This document shows positions 9,442 to 18,922 of a DNA stretch of 64,000 nt, piece by piece. Location of the stretch: assembly GCF_023667495.1 (NCBI RefSeq), contig NZ_JAMOZL010000002.1, positions 124,001 to 188,000 of the forward strand, read 5' to 3'. Under the pieces are notes generated by a model. That model was not told the DNA's origin. It was given only the letters and a program-made list of their open reading frames with translations, and searched no databases. Origin of the DNA: Dyadobacter sp. MSC1_007. GTDB lineage: Bacteria; Bacteroidota; Bacteroidia; Cytophagales; Spirosomataceae. Each line of letters starts with the position of its first letter. Within the stretch, counting starts at the first letter, position 1. The translations under genes and the position numbers were made by a program.

Positions 9442-10683
9442 CTACCGTTTCACTATCTTCATCACATCAACTGATCCATTAGTGCGTGTCACCTTCACTA
9501 CGTATAAGCCGGAAGGGAAATTATTCACATTGAAATAAGTACCGATATCTGATAAGCCACTTCTTTTTTGATCCAGGATCAACTTTCCCGACATATCATT
9601 GAATTGTACACGCTCTATCTTGCTGATATCGCTCACGTCCAATGTCAATTGAGCATTGGTTGGATTGGGATATAAAGCTGTTTTGCTTTTCGAATCCATA
9701 TTGATGTTTCGTATGCGGCTATACGCAAAACTTTCGTCTTTGTCTATCATCTTTAAACGATAAAGATTATTCCCTTCTTCCGGTGCTGTATCAGTGAAAG
9801 AATACGAAATCAATTCGCGGCTTTCACCTTTTGAAGCAACTGTCGCAATCTCTTTCCATACTTCACCGCTTGAACTGTGCTCCACTTCAAAACGGTCACT
9901 GTTTGTTTCCGCAGTAGTGGCCCAATACAGCAAAGTAGTGTGATTTTCTCCTTTTTTGACGGTAAAAACTACCAGCGTAACAGGCAAAGTAATGTCTTCA
10001 TTGGAAATAGTATTGTTATTAAGCGAAATCTTTCCTGCGGTTGAAAAGGCCCTGCCGGAAATGGAAGCTCCTGATGCAAGTGAGATCGCGCCGACATTGA
10101 TCAAGGTTCCTTTGAAAAGTGCCCCGGCATCTAAACTGAATTCACCATTAACCTGCCAATAAACATTGTCAAGCGATGCACCGTCCGTCAGTATGATGTT
10201 TACCGGAGAGGTAACCGAAAGCGCACCGTCTATTTTTATAATAAATATTCCGTTCGGATCACCACCAGCATCCAAAGTCAGATCTCCCGTCAACACCGTA
10301 GCCGTTGTACTACAATAAACCCCTGGGGCAAGTGTAGCGCCACCACCGATAGGGGTAGTCAGAGTGGTGCCGCATGGATTTAAAATAGGGTCTGTCAGTT
10401 GCGCATAGGCTGCTGCAACGGCTAACGTTGCAGCAACTCCCTGCACATCTCCGAAGTGCGTATTACCGGTAACTGTTACTGCATCCCCGGTTACGGCCCC
10501 TGCGCCATTGCCGATATCACCTGTTATGGTCGTTGTACCGGTGTTGGCAAACTCTCCCACGGAAGTAAAAAGGGCAAACCCGGCTGCTGTGCCCAGACTC
10601 GGGGCCGTTTGGGCATAGCTTGGTACAACATTGAAAACGGCAGAAATAATAGTAGCCAGCGTGATGAATATAGACTTTTTCAT
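9442..10683 (-). CDS. Ice-binding-like (DUF3494) protein with T9SS sorting domain
   Basis: A 413-residue secreted protein. ATG 10683 is chosen because it opens a signal peptide (MKKSIFITLATI...SYAQ); 13 further codons upstream look like leader. Residues about 28-235 are a DUF3494 ice-binding-like beta-solenoid: LGTAAGFALFTSVGEFANTG, TTITGDIG and the Thr/Gly-rich ladder, ending with GRAFSTAGKISLNNNTIS. A fibronectin-like linker of the LPVTLVVF...LLYWATTAETNSDRFEVEHS type (about 235-335) and a type A T9SS C-terminal domain (YPNPTNAQ to MKIVKR) follow. Members of this fold bind ice or act as surface adhesins; which applies here is unknown. The AraC-type gene upstream runs in the same direction. 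Confidence 0.85.
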   Translation of the reverse strand: MKKSIFITLATIISAVFNVVPSYAQTAPSLGTAAGFALFTSVGEFANTGTTTITGDIGNGAGAVTGDAVTVTGNTHFGDVQGVAATLAVAAAYAQLTDPILNPCGTTLTTPIGGGATLAPGVYCSTTATVLTGDLTLDAGGDPNGIFIIKIDGALSVTSPVNIILTDGASLDNVYWQVNGEFSLDAGALFKGTLINVGAISLASGASISGRAFSTAGKISLNNNTISNEDITLPVTLVVFTVKKGENHTTLLYWATTAETNSDRFEVEHSSSGEVWKEIATVASKGESRELISYSFTDTAPEEGNNLYRLKMIDKDESFAYSRIRNINMDSKSKTALYPNPTNAQLTLDVSDISKIERVQFNDMSGKLILDQKRSGLSDIGTYFNVNNFPSGLYVVKVTRTNGSVDVMKIVKR

Positions 10684-10698
10684 AGGATATGGAATTAT

Positions 10699-10716
10699 TG
10701 TGAAATGATTTTCACA
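10699..10716. promoter_or_regulatory. Inverted repeat upstream of the ice-binding-like gene
   Basis: TGTGAAA-TGAT-TTTCACA, a perfect 7-base-arm palindrome 16 bases before the start codon of the ice-binding-like gene. It resembles a Crp/Fnr-type site, but the spacing between TGTGA and TCACA is 8 rather than 6. A binding site for a regulator (the neighbouring AraC-type protein or a Crp/Fnr protein) is a guess. Confidence 0.4.
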
Positions 10717-10800
10717 CTGCAAAGGTGAGCCCTTTGGTACTCCATATCATTACATTAAGTGTCGAAATAGTTACCATATTCACACTTTTTACCCTACATA

Positions 10801-11361
10801 TCACACGTTTTCCAAATTCCCGCTTCGTTTACCTTTCAATTGCTTATAAAACGACGGGCTAAGACCTGTAATTCTTTTAAACTGATTGGACAAATAAGCG
10901 ACACTGCTGTAATTCAGCTTATAGGAAATCTCTGTGAGGTTGAGTTCATCGTATAAAATCAACTCTTTGACCCGCTCAATTTTGTGAATAATAATAAACT
11001 GCTGTATGGTAATGCCTTTCACTTCGGAGAATATATTGGCAAGGTAAGTGTAATCATAACCGAGCTTGTTGCTGATGTATTCGGAGTGATTGGTTTTAGG
11101 CAATTCGTCCGAATAATGTATCATTTCAATGATCACATTTTTTATTTTTTCAATCAGGATGCTTTTTTTGTCATCCATTAGTTCAAGTCCTGATTTGAGC
11201 AGATTTATTTTTAGCTGCTCCCGCTGTCTGTCTGTTATTTCTTCAAATATTTCCACCATCCCCAGATCAAGAACAGTATACCTGATGCCAAGCTTTTTCA
11301 GCTCCTCTTTTACCATCATTTTGCACCGCAAACTGACCATATATTTAATGTAAAGTCTCAT
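10801..11361 (-). CDS. AraC-family transcriptional regulator
   Basis: A 186-residue regulator of a type common in Bacteroidota. The N-terminal region (MVSLRCKMMVKEELKKLGIRYTVLDLGMVEI) is a small domain that looks like a degenerate sensor. The C-terminal AraC domain (about 88-180) carries two HTH units: GYDYTYLANIFSEVKGITIQQFI, and LNLTEISYKLNYSSVAYLSNQFKRITGLSPSFYKQ. There is no cupin arabinose-type domain. It lies upstream of, and codirectional with, the ice-binding-like gene, 117 bases away. Its target is unknown. Confidence 0.9.
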   Translation of the reverse strand: MRLYIKYMVSLRCKMMVKEELKKLGIRYTVLDLGMVEIFEEITDRQREQLKINLLKSGLELMDDKKSILIEKIKNVIIEMIHYSDELPKTNHSEYISNKLGYDYTYLANIFSEVKGITIQQFIIIHKIERVKELILYDELNLTEISYKLNYSSVAYLSNQFKRITGLSPSFYKQLKGKRSGNLENV

Positions 11362-11840
11362 CCGCGCGCAGTTCAGTCATCGGCCTTGTCAGCCATGTTG
11401 GATTTTATTGCATATGTCTCTTTAGTGGGTTAAATACAGTTCCAATTAGTCGGAGCGAATTCAGGATCGCTCTTATGCAATCCAGGCTTCACAGGAGTTA
11501 ATTAAATACCAGTAAGATACTAAGGCAATAACCAAGCCAAACCAATTGAACAACACTTCAATTTACCAAAAAAATTTATAAAAAATCATATCACAATACC
11601 AAAATTAGGGCCTCGTGGACGGAATAAACAATATCAAAAAGGAGCGCCATCACCAGAGTACCGTCAATTCCCTGATTAAGAAGTAAAAAACCGACGAGGA
11701 AAACAGAGAGAATGTTTTATGCTAAGGGATTAATAGAATTATTTTCTGAAAAAAAAATATTATTTATAGTATGGGGATGGGGCTTGTGGTCTTGTCTGTG
11801 TGAGAGAACTGCAAATGTGCAGCCGGGTTAATGAAACGAT
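11362..11840. other. 479-base intergenic region
   Basis: No convincing ORF or tRNA. A nested pair of inverted repeats lies at 11407-11414/11474-11481 (ATTGCATA / TATGCAAT) and 11453-11458/11467-11472 (GAGCGA / TCGCTC), which could fold as one branched hairpin. The last 250 bases are A+T-rich and presumably hold the promoter of the sigma factor gene that starts at 11841; I could not place a convincing TAnnTTTG box. Confidence 0.4.
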
Positions 11841-12506
11841 ATGGCAATTAATTCTATCAAAAAACTACCGTCCCCATCAGCCGAAAAAGACATCATGGAT
11901 TTGTCTGCGCAGGATAACGGACCAATGATGCTCGACGACGAATACCTGATCCGCAAGACGTTCAGCCAGGACCCGCAAAAAGGGTGTGAGCTGCTATTTA
12001 GAAAGTATTACACCAATTTATGCAACCACGCAATCCGGTTTGTTCATTCCAGCGAAGTAGCGGAAGATATTGTGTCAGAGGTGTTTGCCGCATTCTGGCA
12101 GAGCCGGACTTTTGAACTCATTAACACTTCCTATCGTGCCTATCTGTACAAATCTGTTCGGAACCGGTCTTACAATTACCTGAAATGGGACTTGAACCGC
12201 ACGTCCCCGATGGAGGTGATGACCACACCTTTCGCCGCTCACGCGCTCAATCCGTGTGAGGCGTTGCAGTACAGCGAGTTGCACCAGCAGGTCGAGCGCA
12301 TTGTGCAGGACATGCCGCCGCAATGCAGGAAGGCCTATTTGCTCAAACGTGTTGAAGGCAAATCGCTCGAAGAAATTGCTGCAGAACTTCAGATCACCCC
12401 AAAGTCTGTGGAAGCGCTCATCACCCGCGCCATTGCAAGGCTGCGCAATGGGTTGAAAGACAGCTGGTTTATCTGCCTCGCGCTGATGCTTTCAATTAAA
12501 ATGTAA
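11841..12506 (+). CDS. ECF RNA polymerase sigma factor (Bacteroidota expansion type)
   Basis: A 221-residue sigma-70 factor. Region 2 contains CELLFRKYYTNLCNHAIRFVHSSEVAEDIVSEVFAAFWQ. Region 4 contains MPPQCRKAYLLKRVEGKSLEEIAAELQITPKSVEALITRAIARLR, with the HTH. It ends in a short hydrophobic tail. It is followed by a FecR-type anti-sigma gene and a SusC gene, the usual surface-signalling order: substrate at the receiver is sensed by SusC, passed to FecR, and releases this sigma factor to transcribe the transport operon. That mechanism is known for the families and inferred here. Confidence 0.93.
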   Translation: MAINSIKKLPSPSAEKDIMDLSAQDNGPMMLDDEYLIRKTFSQDPQKGCELLFRKYYTNLCNHAIRFVHSSEVAEDIVSEVFAAFWQSRTFELINTSYRAYLYKSVRNRSYNYLKWDLNRTSPMEVMTTPFAAHALNPCEALQYSELHQQVERIVQDMPPQCRKAYLLKRVEGKSLEEIAAELQITPKSVEALITRAIARLRNGLKDSWFICLALMLSIKM

Positions 12507-12654
12507 CCCCGGCATGGGGTTAGGAACACCGTACTTGTCTATCCGGTAAGATTACCATTTATGCACATTCAGGATCGCGTTTCAAATGGTTTTTTTGAGT
12601 GCCGTGAATTATCCAAACAGCCCTCACCGGACTGTAAAAGCTAAAAAATATAAA

Positions 12655-13665
12655 ATGAAAGAATCCCTATCCAAAGACGTCCTGTTCGATTTTTTTGACG
12701 GAAGGACCACATCCATTCAGCGTAAGCTTGTCGAAGACTGGCTCGCCGACCCGCGGAATGAAGAGCTTTATTATCAATATCTTGACGAATGGGAAAGCCG
12801 CCATCCGCAGTTTTCACCGCAGATAGAAAGTGCTCTCTCTGAATATGTTGCGTTGGTCAACGACCAGGATACGACCCGGGAAACGCCATTGCATCAGGCA
12901 GAAAAAGCGCATTTCAACCTTTGGAGAAGCGCATGGGCTTACAGCGCCGTGGCGGCTTGCTTGCTGGTGGTGGGTGGTTTTGTTTTCAATAAAGAATTGA
13001 TGTACAAATCATTGACATCCGAGAATGGCCGGATTTCTGCTTACCAATTGTCCGACGGCACAGAAGTAGTCCTCAATGCAAACTCTGTTTTACGCGTTCC
13101 GCGGCTGGGTTTCGGACCGGGCAACCGGGAAGTAATGCTGGAAGGGGAAGCGGAGTTTAAAGTCGTTCATACCGAGAGGGATAGCCGGTTTATTGTAAAA
13201 ATGAACAAGGACTATCTTATAGAAGTGCTTGGTACTGAGTTTGTCGCTTTTTCGCGGGAGCGGGGCACCAAGGTTTTTCTTACAAAGGGAAAGGTAAAGC
13301 TGAGCCTGCCGAAAGGAAAACAGCTTTACATGAAGCCCGGAAACCTCTTTTCAACCGAAAAAGACGGAAAATTTACGCTTACATCTTCATCGACGCCGGC
13401 ACGGTTCGTGGCTTGGAAACAGGACATGTTTTACTTCGACAATACCCTGTTGTCTGAGGCGGTGGAACAGCTGAACGAACGCTTCAAAGTGGACGTGCGT
13501 ATACTTGACCCCGTTCTTGGCAAACGCCGCATCGGCGGCGTGTACAAGGCCAAGCAAGCCGACGACCTGCTCGCTATCTTATCCGAACTGCTTCATCTGG
13601 AAGTGGTAAAACACAATGAATTTATTGAATTGAGAACATCAGTAACCAATCCTAATCATGAGTAG
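12655..13665 (+). CDS. FecR-family anti-sigma factor
   Basis: A 336-residue inner-membrane regulator, started at ATG 12655 because the longer frame from 12586 adds residues with no domain support. The cytoplasmic N-terminal part (about 1-90) should hold the sigma factor (LFDFFDGRTTSIQRKLVEDWL). A single transmembrane helix lies near 92-112, followed by a periplasmic FecR domain (about 130-230, LSDGTEVVLNANSVLRVP) and a C-terminal DUF4974/STN-like domain (about 265-330, LLSEAVEQLNERFKVDVRI). The stop codon overlaps the start of the downstream SusC gene by 8 bases, so the two are translationally close. Confidence 0.93.
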   Translation: MKESLSKDVLFDFFDGRTTSIQRKLVEDWLADPRNEELYYQYLDEWESRHPQFSPQIESALSEYVALVNDQDTTRETPLHQAEKAHFNLWRSAWAYSAVAACLLVVGGFVFNKELMYKSLTSENGRISAYQLSDGTEVVLNANSVLRVPRLGFGPGNREVMLEGEAEFKVVHTERDSRFIVKMNKDYLIEVLGTEFVAFSRERGTKVFLTKGKVKLSLPKGKQLYMKPGNLFSTEKDGKFTLTSSSTPARFVAWKQDMFYFDNTLLSEAVEQLNERFKVDVRILDPVLGKRRIGGVYKAKQADDLLAILSELLHLEVVKHNEFIELRTSVTNPNHE

Positions 13666-16600
13666 CAGATTTCTACAAAAGACCCGTATCGTGCTGACCA
13701 TGTTATCTGTTCAGCAGCTTTGCACGGCGCAGGGTATTTCATTTGCAAGCCAACCCGCCCAACGGAATGCCGCCCAACCGATTGCGGCCCAACATGAAGA
13801 AAGCCGTAACAGAGCTAAGAACCTGAAAGATTTATTGATAGACCTGGGCAAGCAGCACCAGGTAAGCATATTGTTTGAAGAAGAAACAGTTAAAAACATC
13901 ACCATTACCGGCGCAGATTACCGCCAGGATGGCAGCAAGCTGGAAAAGCAGCTGAGTGATCTGCTCAAACCATTTAATCTTCGTTTCAAAAAAGCGGGAA
14001 AGGAAGCTTATGTAATCGTTCCGCGGTTTGAAAAAAGGGCTTCTGACGTTGGGACAGCCACTTTTGAAAGTGCTACCATCGCGCCTGCCGCCGCTCCTGA
14101 ATCATCCGGCCGGACTGATATTGCCGTTTCCAAAATAACTAAAACGAATGCGGCGGAAGAGACGATTAAGGGTAGGGTCACGGATGAAAGAGGTGACGGG
14201 CTTCCGGGCGTCAACGTGGTGATCAAAGGTTCGCAACGTGGCGTTACGACGGATATAGCAGGTAAATATGAACTGGCAGGAGCTGGTGAGAATGCTGTTC
14301 TGATATTTTCATTCGTAGGTTATTTGCCTAAGGAAGAGATTGTCGGGAATCGAACGGTGGTGGATATCTCGCTTGCGGTTGATACAAAGGCTTTGGAAGA
14401 AGTGGTGGTTATTGGTTATGGAACTGCCAAGAAAAAAGATCTGACCGGCGCAGTCGCCGTGGTAGGCCGCAAGGAGTTCGGGGATGTGTCCGCTACTTCC
14501 GCCCAACAGCTTTTGCAGGGAAAAATAGCCGGTGTGCAAATCGTGAATACAGGTGGATTGCCGGGCTCAAATGCCAAGATCATCATTCGCGGAGTAGGTT
14601 CGCTGACTAATTCTGACCCATTATATGTGATCGACGGGATCCAGGGCGGTGATATCAATTCAGTAAGTCCTTATGACATTCAGGACATTACGGTTCTCAA
14701 AGATGCAGCTTCCGTGGCTATTTACGGAGCGTCGGCTGCCAACGGTGTGGTGCTGATCACGACCAAAAAAGGCAAAGCCGGAACACCAAAAGTGACTTAC
14801 AATGGTTACGTGGGTGTGGCGCAGGCCTGGAAGAAGCTCGATATGCTCAATGCGGCCCAATATGTACAATTGGTGAAAGACATTGACGCGACGCAAGGAA
14901 ACAAAGTGCCCGACAAGCTGAATACGCCTGACGTGCTTGTGACCAGGACCGACTGGCAAAAGGAGATTTTCAGGAATGGAAAAATTACCGAGCACCACGT
15001 GAACGTAACGGGCGGAAGTGATAAAGCGACTTATAATTTCTCGGCGGGTTATACCAATCAGGAGGGTATAATGAAGGATTACGGCTATCAGCGGATCAAT
15101 TTACGGACGCAGCTCGAAGAGCAGATCGGTAAAAGAATACGACTGGGGCAGACCATCAATTTCAAATACAACAGGACGACCGGAAACGCAGCCAGTTTTG
15201 TAGAAGCGCTCCGAATGCCGCCCTACGCACCCACAATGGACCCTACCAATCTTGGAGGATATAGCAAGGTGACGACGATCATCGACCAGAACGATGCACT
15301 TAATCCGCTACCAGGAATTTATCTTACTGAAAAACTGGGAAGAGGCGTCTCCAACCTGTTTCAATTGTGGGGTGAAGTGGATATTATCAACGGCCTGAAA
15401 TTCAGGACCCAGGCGAACATTGGCCTTTCCAACGGCAACAGTTACAACTACACAGGTGAATATTTGAACGGGAATACCAAAACGGACCGCAAGATCGAGG
15501 AAAGCTATTCATTTTCTGTTTCACCGATTATCGAAAACATCCTGAGCTACACAAGGACAATAGGGCGCCACGATTTTTCATTGATGGTCGGTAACACCTA
15601 CAACGAAGGCACCAGGAGCCGGAGCGTTAATCTCACAGGTTCTGGTTTTACGAATGACCTCATCAAGCAGATCGGTGTTTCCAAATCCAACAGCATTACA
15701 GGCACCGGATCGAGTATTTATGCTTCGCGCTCCTATTTTGGCCGTCTTACCTACGCTTTTCATGACAGGTATCTTGTGAATGCATCTATCCGTCAGGACA
15801 TTAACCCTGCATTTGGAAAGGCTTACCGCAAAGGGAATTTCCCGTCGGTAGGTGTGGCCTGGAAGGTTGCTAATGAGGACTTTATGAAAAATATCTCCTT
15901 CATCTCAGACCTTAAACTTAGGGGTAGCTGGGGTATCACCGGCAATGCCAATATCGGCTTGTTCCTGACCGATCCTACCGTTTACCGCGGTTATGGAAAC
16001 AATAACATTGTCTATTCTTTTGGCGAAAACAAAGCATTCCAGCAAGGAGCGACCGTTACCCGCGTACCTAATCCTTTTCTGAAATGGGAAGAAACCACTC
16101 AGATCGATTTCGGGGTAGATTTTGGGCTTTTGCAAAACAGACTTCAGGTAAGTCTGGACTATTACAAACGCGATAGTAAAGACTTGCTGCTGGATGTAAA
16201 ACTGCCGGTTTCCACAGGTTTGGGAGATGTTTACAATGATGCGAGCATGGTTCAGAACGCGGCTAATGCAGTCAACAAAGGTTTTGAAGCCGCGCTATCG
16301 TATGCAGGCCAGGCGGGAGATTTCAGTTACAGCATTTCGGCTAATACTGGATTTAACAAAAACGATGTGGTTTCATTAGGTAATGGCGCCCCAATCGTGA
16401 GTGGCAGCACCAATGGCGGTATCAATATCACTAAAACGGATGTAGGCGCGGCGATCGGTTCATTCTATGGCTTTCAGGTGGACCATGTGGTGTCCAGCGC
16501 TGCGGATGTGGCCAGGTATAATGAGCAGGCAATTGCCAAAGGCTTTAAAAGTTACCAGGACGGTTTGAAGGCAGGGGATATTGTTTACAAAGATCTGAAC

Positions 16601-17170
16601 AATGACGGGCGCATTTCCGATGCAGACCAGTCGTTCCTCGGCTCGGCGATTCCGGTATGGACTTACGGCGGCTCGGTGAATTTATCCTACAAAGCATGGG
16701 ACCTTTCAATGGGCCTGGCGGGGATCGGCGATGTGAAAGTTTACAATGCATTGCGCTACTGGACAGAAGGCACAACCCGCCCGTTCAACTCGTCCACGGC
16801 TGTGCTCAATGCCTGGAAAAAGGATGGGGATATTACCGATATGCCGAGGTCCGGACAAAATACCCCCTCTAACCTGCGTGCTTCCGACCGCTTTCTGGAA
16901 AACGGCTCGTTCATGCGGTTGCGCAACCTGACCCTTGGATTTTCGGTCCCGAAATCAGTTTTATATTCCGCAGGAGGAAAAGTGTTTTCAAGCTTCCGGA
17001 TTTATGCGACTGCGATGAACCTGCTTACATTGACCAAATACAAAGGTTATGATCCCGAAGTAAGTGCCAGTGTGAATGATGCCAAGTCGTTTATTTTCAC
17101 AAAAGGCGTCGATACAGGTCAATATCCGCAGCCGAGGACGTTCCTCATCGGATTGCAGGTCGGGTTTTAA
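13658..17170 (+). CDS. SusC/RagA-type TonB-linked outer-membrane receptor with STN domain
   Basis: A 1170-residue outer-membrane transporter. Order: short signal sequence; STN domain (about 45-120, KDLLIDLGKQHQVSILFEEETVKNITI), which in transducing receptors contacts FecR; carboxypeptidase-D-like regulatory domain (about 168-245); plug (about 250-370: LEEVVVIGYGTAKKKDLTGAV, IRGVGSLTNSDPLYVIDGI); then the beta-barrel to the C-terminal aromatic residue (GLQVGF). The STN domain plus the linked sigma/FecR genes indicate a signal-transducing receptor. The transported glycan or peptide cannot be read; no degradative enzyme is linked to this set. Confidence 0.95.
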   Translation: MSSRFLQKTRIVLTMLSVQQLCTAQGISFASQPAQRNAAQPIAAQHEESRNRAKNLKDLLIDLGKQHQVSILFEEETVKNITITGADYRQDGSKLEKQLSDLLKPFNLRFKKAGKEAYVIVPRFEKRASDVGTATFESATIAPAAAPESSGRTDIAVSKITKTNAAEETIKGRVTDERGDGLPGVNVVIKGSQRGVTTDIAGKYELAGAGENAVLIFSFVGYLPKEEIVGNRTVVDISLAVDTKALEEVVVIGYGTAKKKDLTGAVAVVGRKEFGDVSATSAQQLLQGKIAGVQIVNTGGLPGSNAKIIIRGVGSLTNSDPLYVIDGIQGGDINSVSPYDIQDITVLKDAASVAIYGASAANGVVLITTKKGKAGTPKVTYNGYVGVAQAWKKLDMLNAAQYVQLVKDIDATQGNKVPDKLNTPDVLVTRTDWQKEIFRNGKITEHHVNVTGGSDKATYNFSAGYTNQEGIMKDYGYQRINLRTQLEEQIGKRIRLGQTINFKYNRTTGNAASFVEALRMPPYAPTMDPTNLGGYSKVTTIIDQNDALNPLPGIYLTEKLGRGVSNLFQLWGEVDIINGLKFRTQANIGLSNGNSYNYTGEYLNGNTKTDRKIEESYSFSVSPIIENILSYTRTIGRHDFSLMVGNTYNEGTRSRSVNLTGSGFTNDLIKQIGVSKSNSITGTGSSIYASRSYFGRLTYAFHDRYLVNASIRQDINPAFGKAYRKGNFPSVGVAWKVANEDFMKNISFISDLKLRGSWGITGNANIGLFLTDPTVYRGYGNNNIVYSFGENKAFQQGATVTRVPNPFLKWEETTQIDFGVDFGLLQNRLQVSLDYYKRDSKDLLLDVKLPVSTGLGDVYNDASMVQNAANAVNKGFEAALSYAGQAGDFSYSISANTGFNKNDVVSLGNGAPIVSGSTNGGINITKTDVGAAIGSFYGFQVDHVVSSAADVARYNEQAIAKGFKSYQDGLKAGDIVYKDLNNDGRISDADQSFLGSAIPVWTYGGSVNLSYKAWDLSMGLAGIGDVKVYNALRYWTEGTTRPFNSSTAVLNAWKKDGDITDMPRSGQNTPSNLRASDRFLENGSFMRLRNLTLGFSVPKSVLYSAGGKVFSSFRIYATAMNLLTLTKYKGYDPEVSASVNDAKSFIFTKGVDTGQYPQPRTFLIGLQVGF

Positions 17171-17198
17171 TTCTCTCCATTCAAAATTCATTTTCATC

Positions 17199-18782
17199 AT
17201 GATGAAAAAGCAAATACTTTCGCTGGGAACGCTGGCCTGCCTGACCATCGCTGGCTGCGATAACTCGCTGGACAACGTCAAAAACCAGTCGAGCTACAAC
17301 GACGACACTTACTTTACAACGCCTGCCACGATTTCAGAAGCTGTTACGGCTACGTACGGGTTGTTACTTTACAAGGGTCTGTATTCCAGGGATTTCTATT
17401 ATCTGATGGACCTCACCGGCAATGAAGCGGAGGCCGATGCACCGTTATTAGGGGATGTTTTGCAGCTGCACGATTACAGTTATGCGTCCAACCACGCGCA
17501 GATCAACGACCTGTGGTCAACCACTTATAAAATGACTTTCAGGGCCAATCTGGTGATCGATAAGGCTTCGAAAATCGCACCCGCTAACGATGCAGAAAAA
17601 CTGAAACTAGCCCAGTATGTGTCCGAAGCCTATTTTTTGAAGGCCTATGCTGAGTTTTTGCTCGTAACGCTTTGGGGTAGGGTGCCTATCCGGAAAGATT
17701 ATGGCGGCAACGACGAATTTTATCTTCCACGGGCGAGCGCGGAAGAAAACTGGAAGCAGGTAGAATCCGACCTGACCAATGCGATCAGCGGACTGCCCGT
17801 CACGTATCCGGCGAGCGATCTGGGCAGGGTTACAAAGGGTGCGGCCATTGCACTTTTAGGTAAGACTTTTTTATACCAAAAGAAATACGCGGAAGCTGCC
17901 GCACAATTCGAGCTGCTTACGAAGGCGCCTTACACGTATGATCTCGTAAAAAACCTCGACGAGCTCTTCACCAAATCGCCTGTGAAAAACGCAGAAACAG
18001 TATTTGACGTCCCGCATAAAGAATGGGGTGGCTGGGCCGAAGGAAGTCCTTACTATATGTTTGGCTCGCAGGAAGGATCCGGAAGCGGTAAAAATACATT
18101 GACCGGCCGCGCGATGGAATATGGCTGGAACGACTGGCGCAATGTGTTTATCTCCGATGCGGCTGTTAAAGCATTCACTTACAATGACGAAGCAGGTAAA
18201 ACGTATGTTGATCCCCGGGCCACGAATACGTTTTACGGAGATAAGGCCAGCGGGGGAGACGTTACCTATTGCGACAAATGCACTGCCGGGGCCAAGCCTT
18301 ATCCCTTTGCGGAGAATGGCAATGGCTATCGGTGGCGGAAATACGAACCTTATGAATACAAAGAAAAGGGGGAATTGCCCCAATCGGACATCAATTCACA
18401 AATTATCCGCTATGCCGATGTGTTGTTAATGCTCGCGGAAGCGCAGATTCAGCTCGGGAAAATAGGCGACGCCTTGCCATTGATCAACAAAGTGCGGGCA
18501 CGTTCGGGTGCATTTGCGTACACCACGCTGGGAAGCAAGGACGAGGCGATGAAAAAAATCATGCGGGAACGCCAGCTCGAACTCGTTGGCGAGCAGGTGC
18601 GCTGGTTTGACCTCATCCGCTGGGGCATTGCGAAGGAAACCCTGAATGCGGAAAAGAAAGCTAAATATCCTACTTCCAGTCAACCATTTTTCCAGGACAA
18701 ACACGTGTTGTTTCCTATTCCCTTAACCGAGAAAAATACCAATCCCCTCGTCGCGAAAGACATTAGTAACGACTGGAATTAA
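17199..18782 (+). CDS. SusD/RagB-type outer-membrane lipoprotein
   Basis: The lid lipoprotein partner of the SusC upstream. I start it at ATG 17199 (17202 is equally possible): it opens a lipoprotein signal with lipobox LTIAGC, while the longer frame overlaps the SusC end by nearly 100 bases. SusD hallmarks are present: the TPR-like N-terminal part (FLKAYAEFLLVTLWGRVPI), AKGAAIALLGKTFLYQKKYAEAA, and the C-terminal RYADVLLMLAEAQIQLG...INKVRARSG...IMRERQLELVGEQVRWFDLIRWG. It binds ligand at the surface and caps the SusC barrel. A hairpin terminator follows. Confidence 0.95.
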   Translation: MMKKQILSLGTLACLTIAGCDNSLDNVKNQSSYNDDTYFTTPATISEAVTATYGLLLYKGLYSRDFYYLMDLTGNEAEADAPLLGDVLQLHDYSYASNHAQINDLWSTTYKMTFRANLVIDKASKIAPANDAEKLKLAQYVSEAYFLKAYAEFLLVTLWGRVPIRKDYGGNDEFYLPRASAEENWKQVESDLTNAISGLPVTYPASDLGRVTKGAAIALLGKTFLYQKKYAEAAAQFELLTKAPYTYDLVKNLDELFTKSPVKNAETVFDVPHKEWGGWAEGSPYYMFGSQEGSGSGKNTLTGRAMEYGWNDWRNVFISDAAVKAFTYNDEAGKTYVDPRATNTFYGDKASGGDVTYCDKCTAGAKPYPFAENGNGYRWRKYEPYEYKEKGELPQSDINSQIIRYADVLLMLAEAQIQLGKIGDALPLINKVRARSGAFAYTTLGSKDEAMKKIMRERQLELVGEQVRWFDLIRWGIAKETLNAEKKAKYPTSSQPFFQDKHVLFPIPLTEKNTNPLVAKDISNDWN

Positions 18783-18813
18783 AAAGTTTATTGTTCCCGG
18801 GATATTAAATGCG

Positions 18814-18842
18814 AACCCGTTGGCACCAGCCAGCGGGTTTTT
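18814..18842 (+). terminator. Terminator after the first SusCD set
   Basis: Stem AACCCGTTGG / CCAGCGGGTT (18814-18823 and 18830-18839, with one T-G pair), six-base loop, then a short T tract. It starts 31 bases after the SusD stop and before the codirectional kinase gene. Confidence 0.75.
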
Positions 18843-18922
18843 GCTTTAAATAACTATGTTAAGGATTCACAGGATTGTCATATTATCTTGCGAAATCTAT
18901 TGCCTTGTTATAATACTTATCC

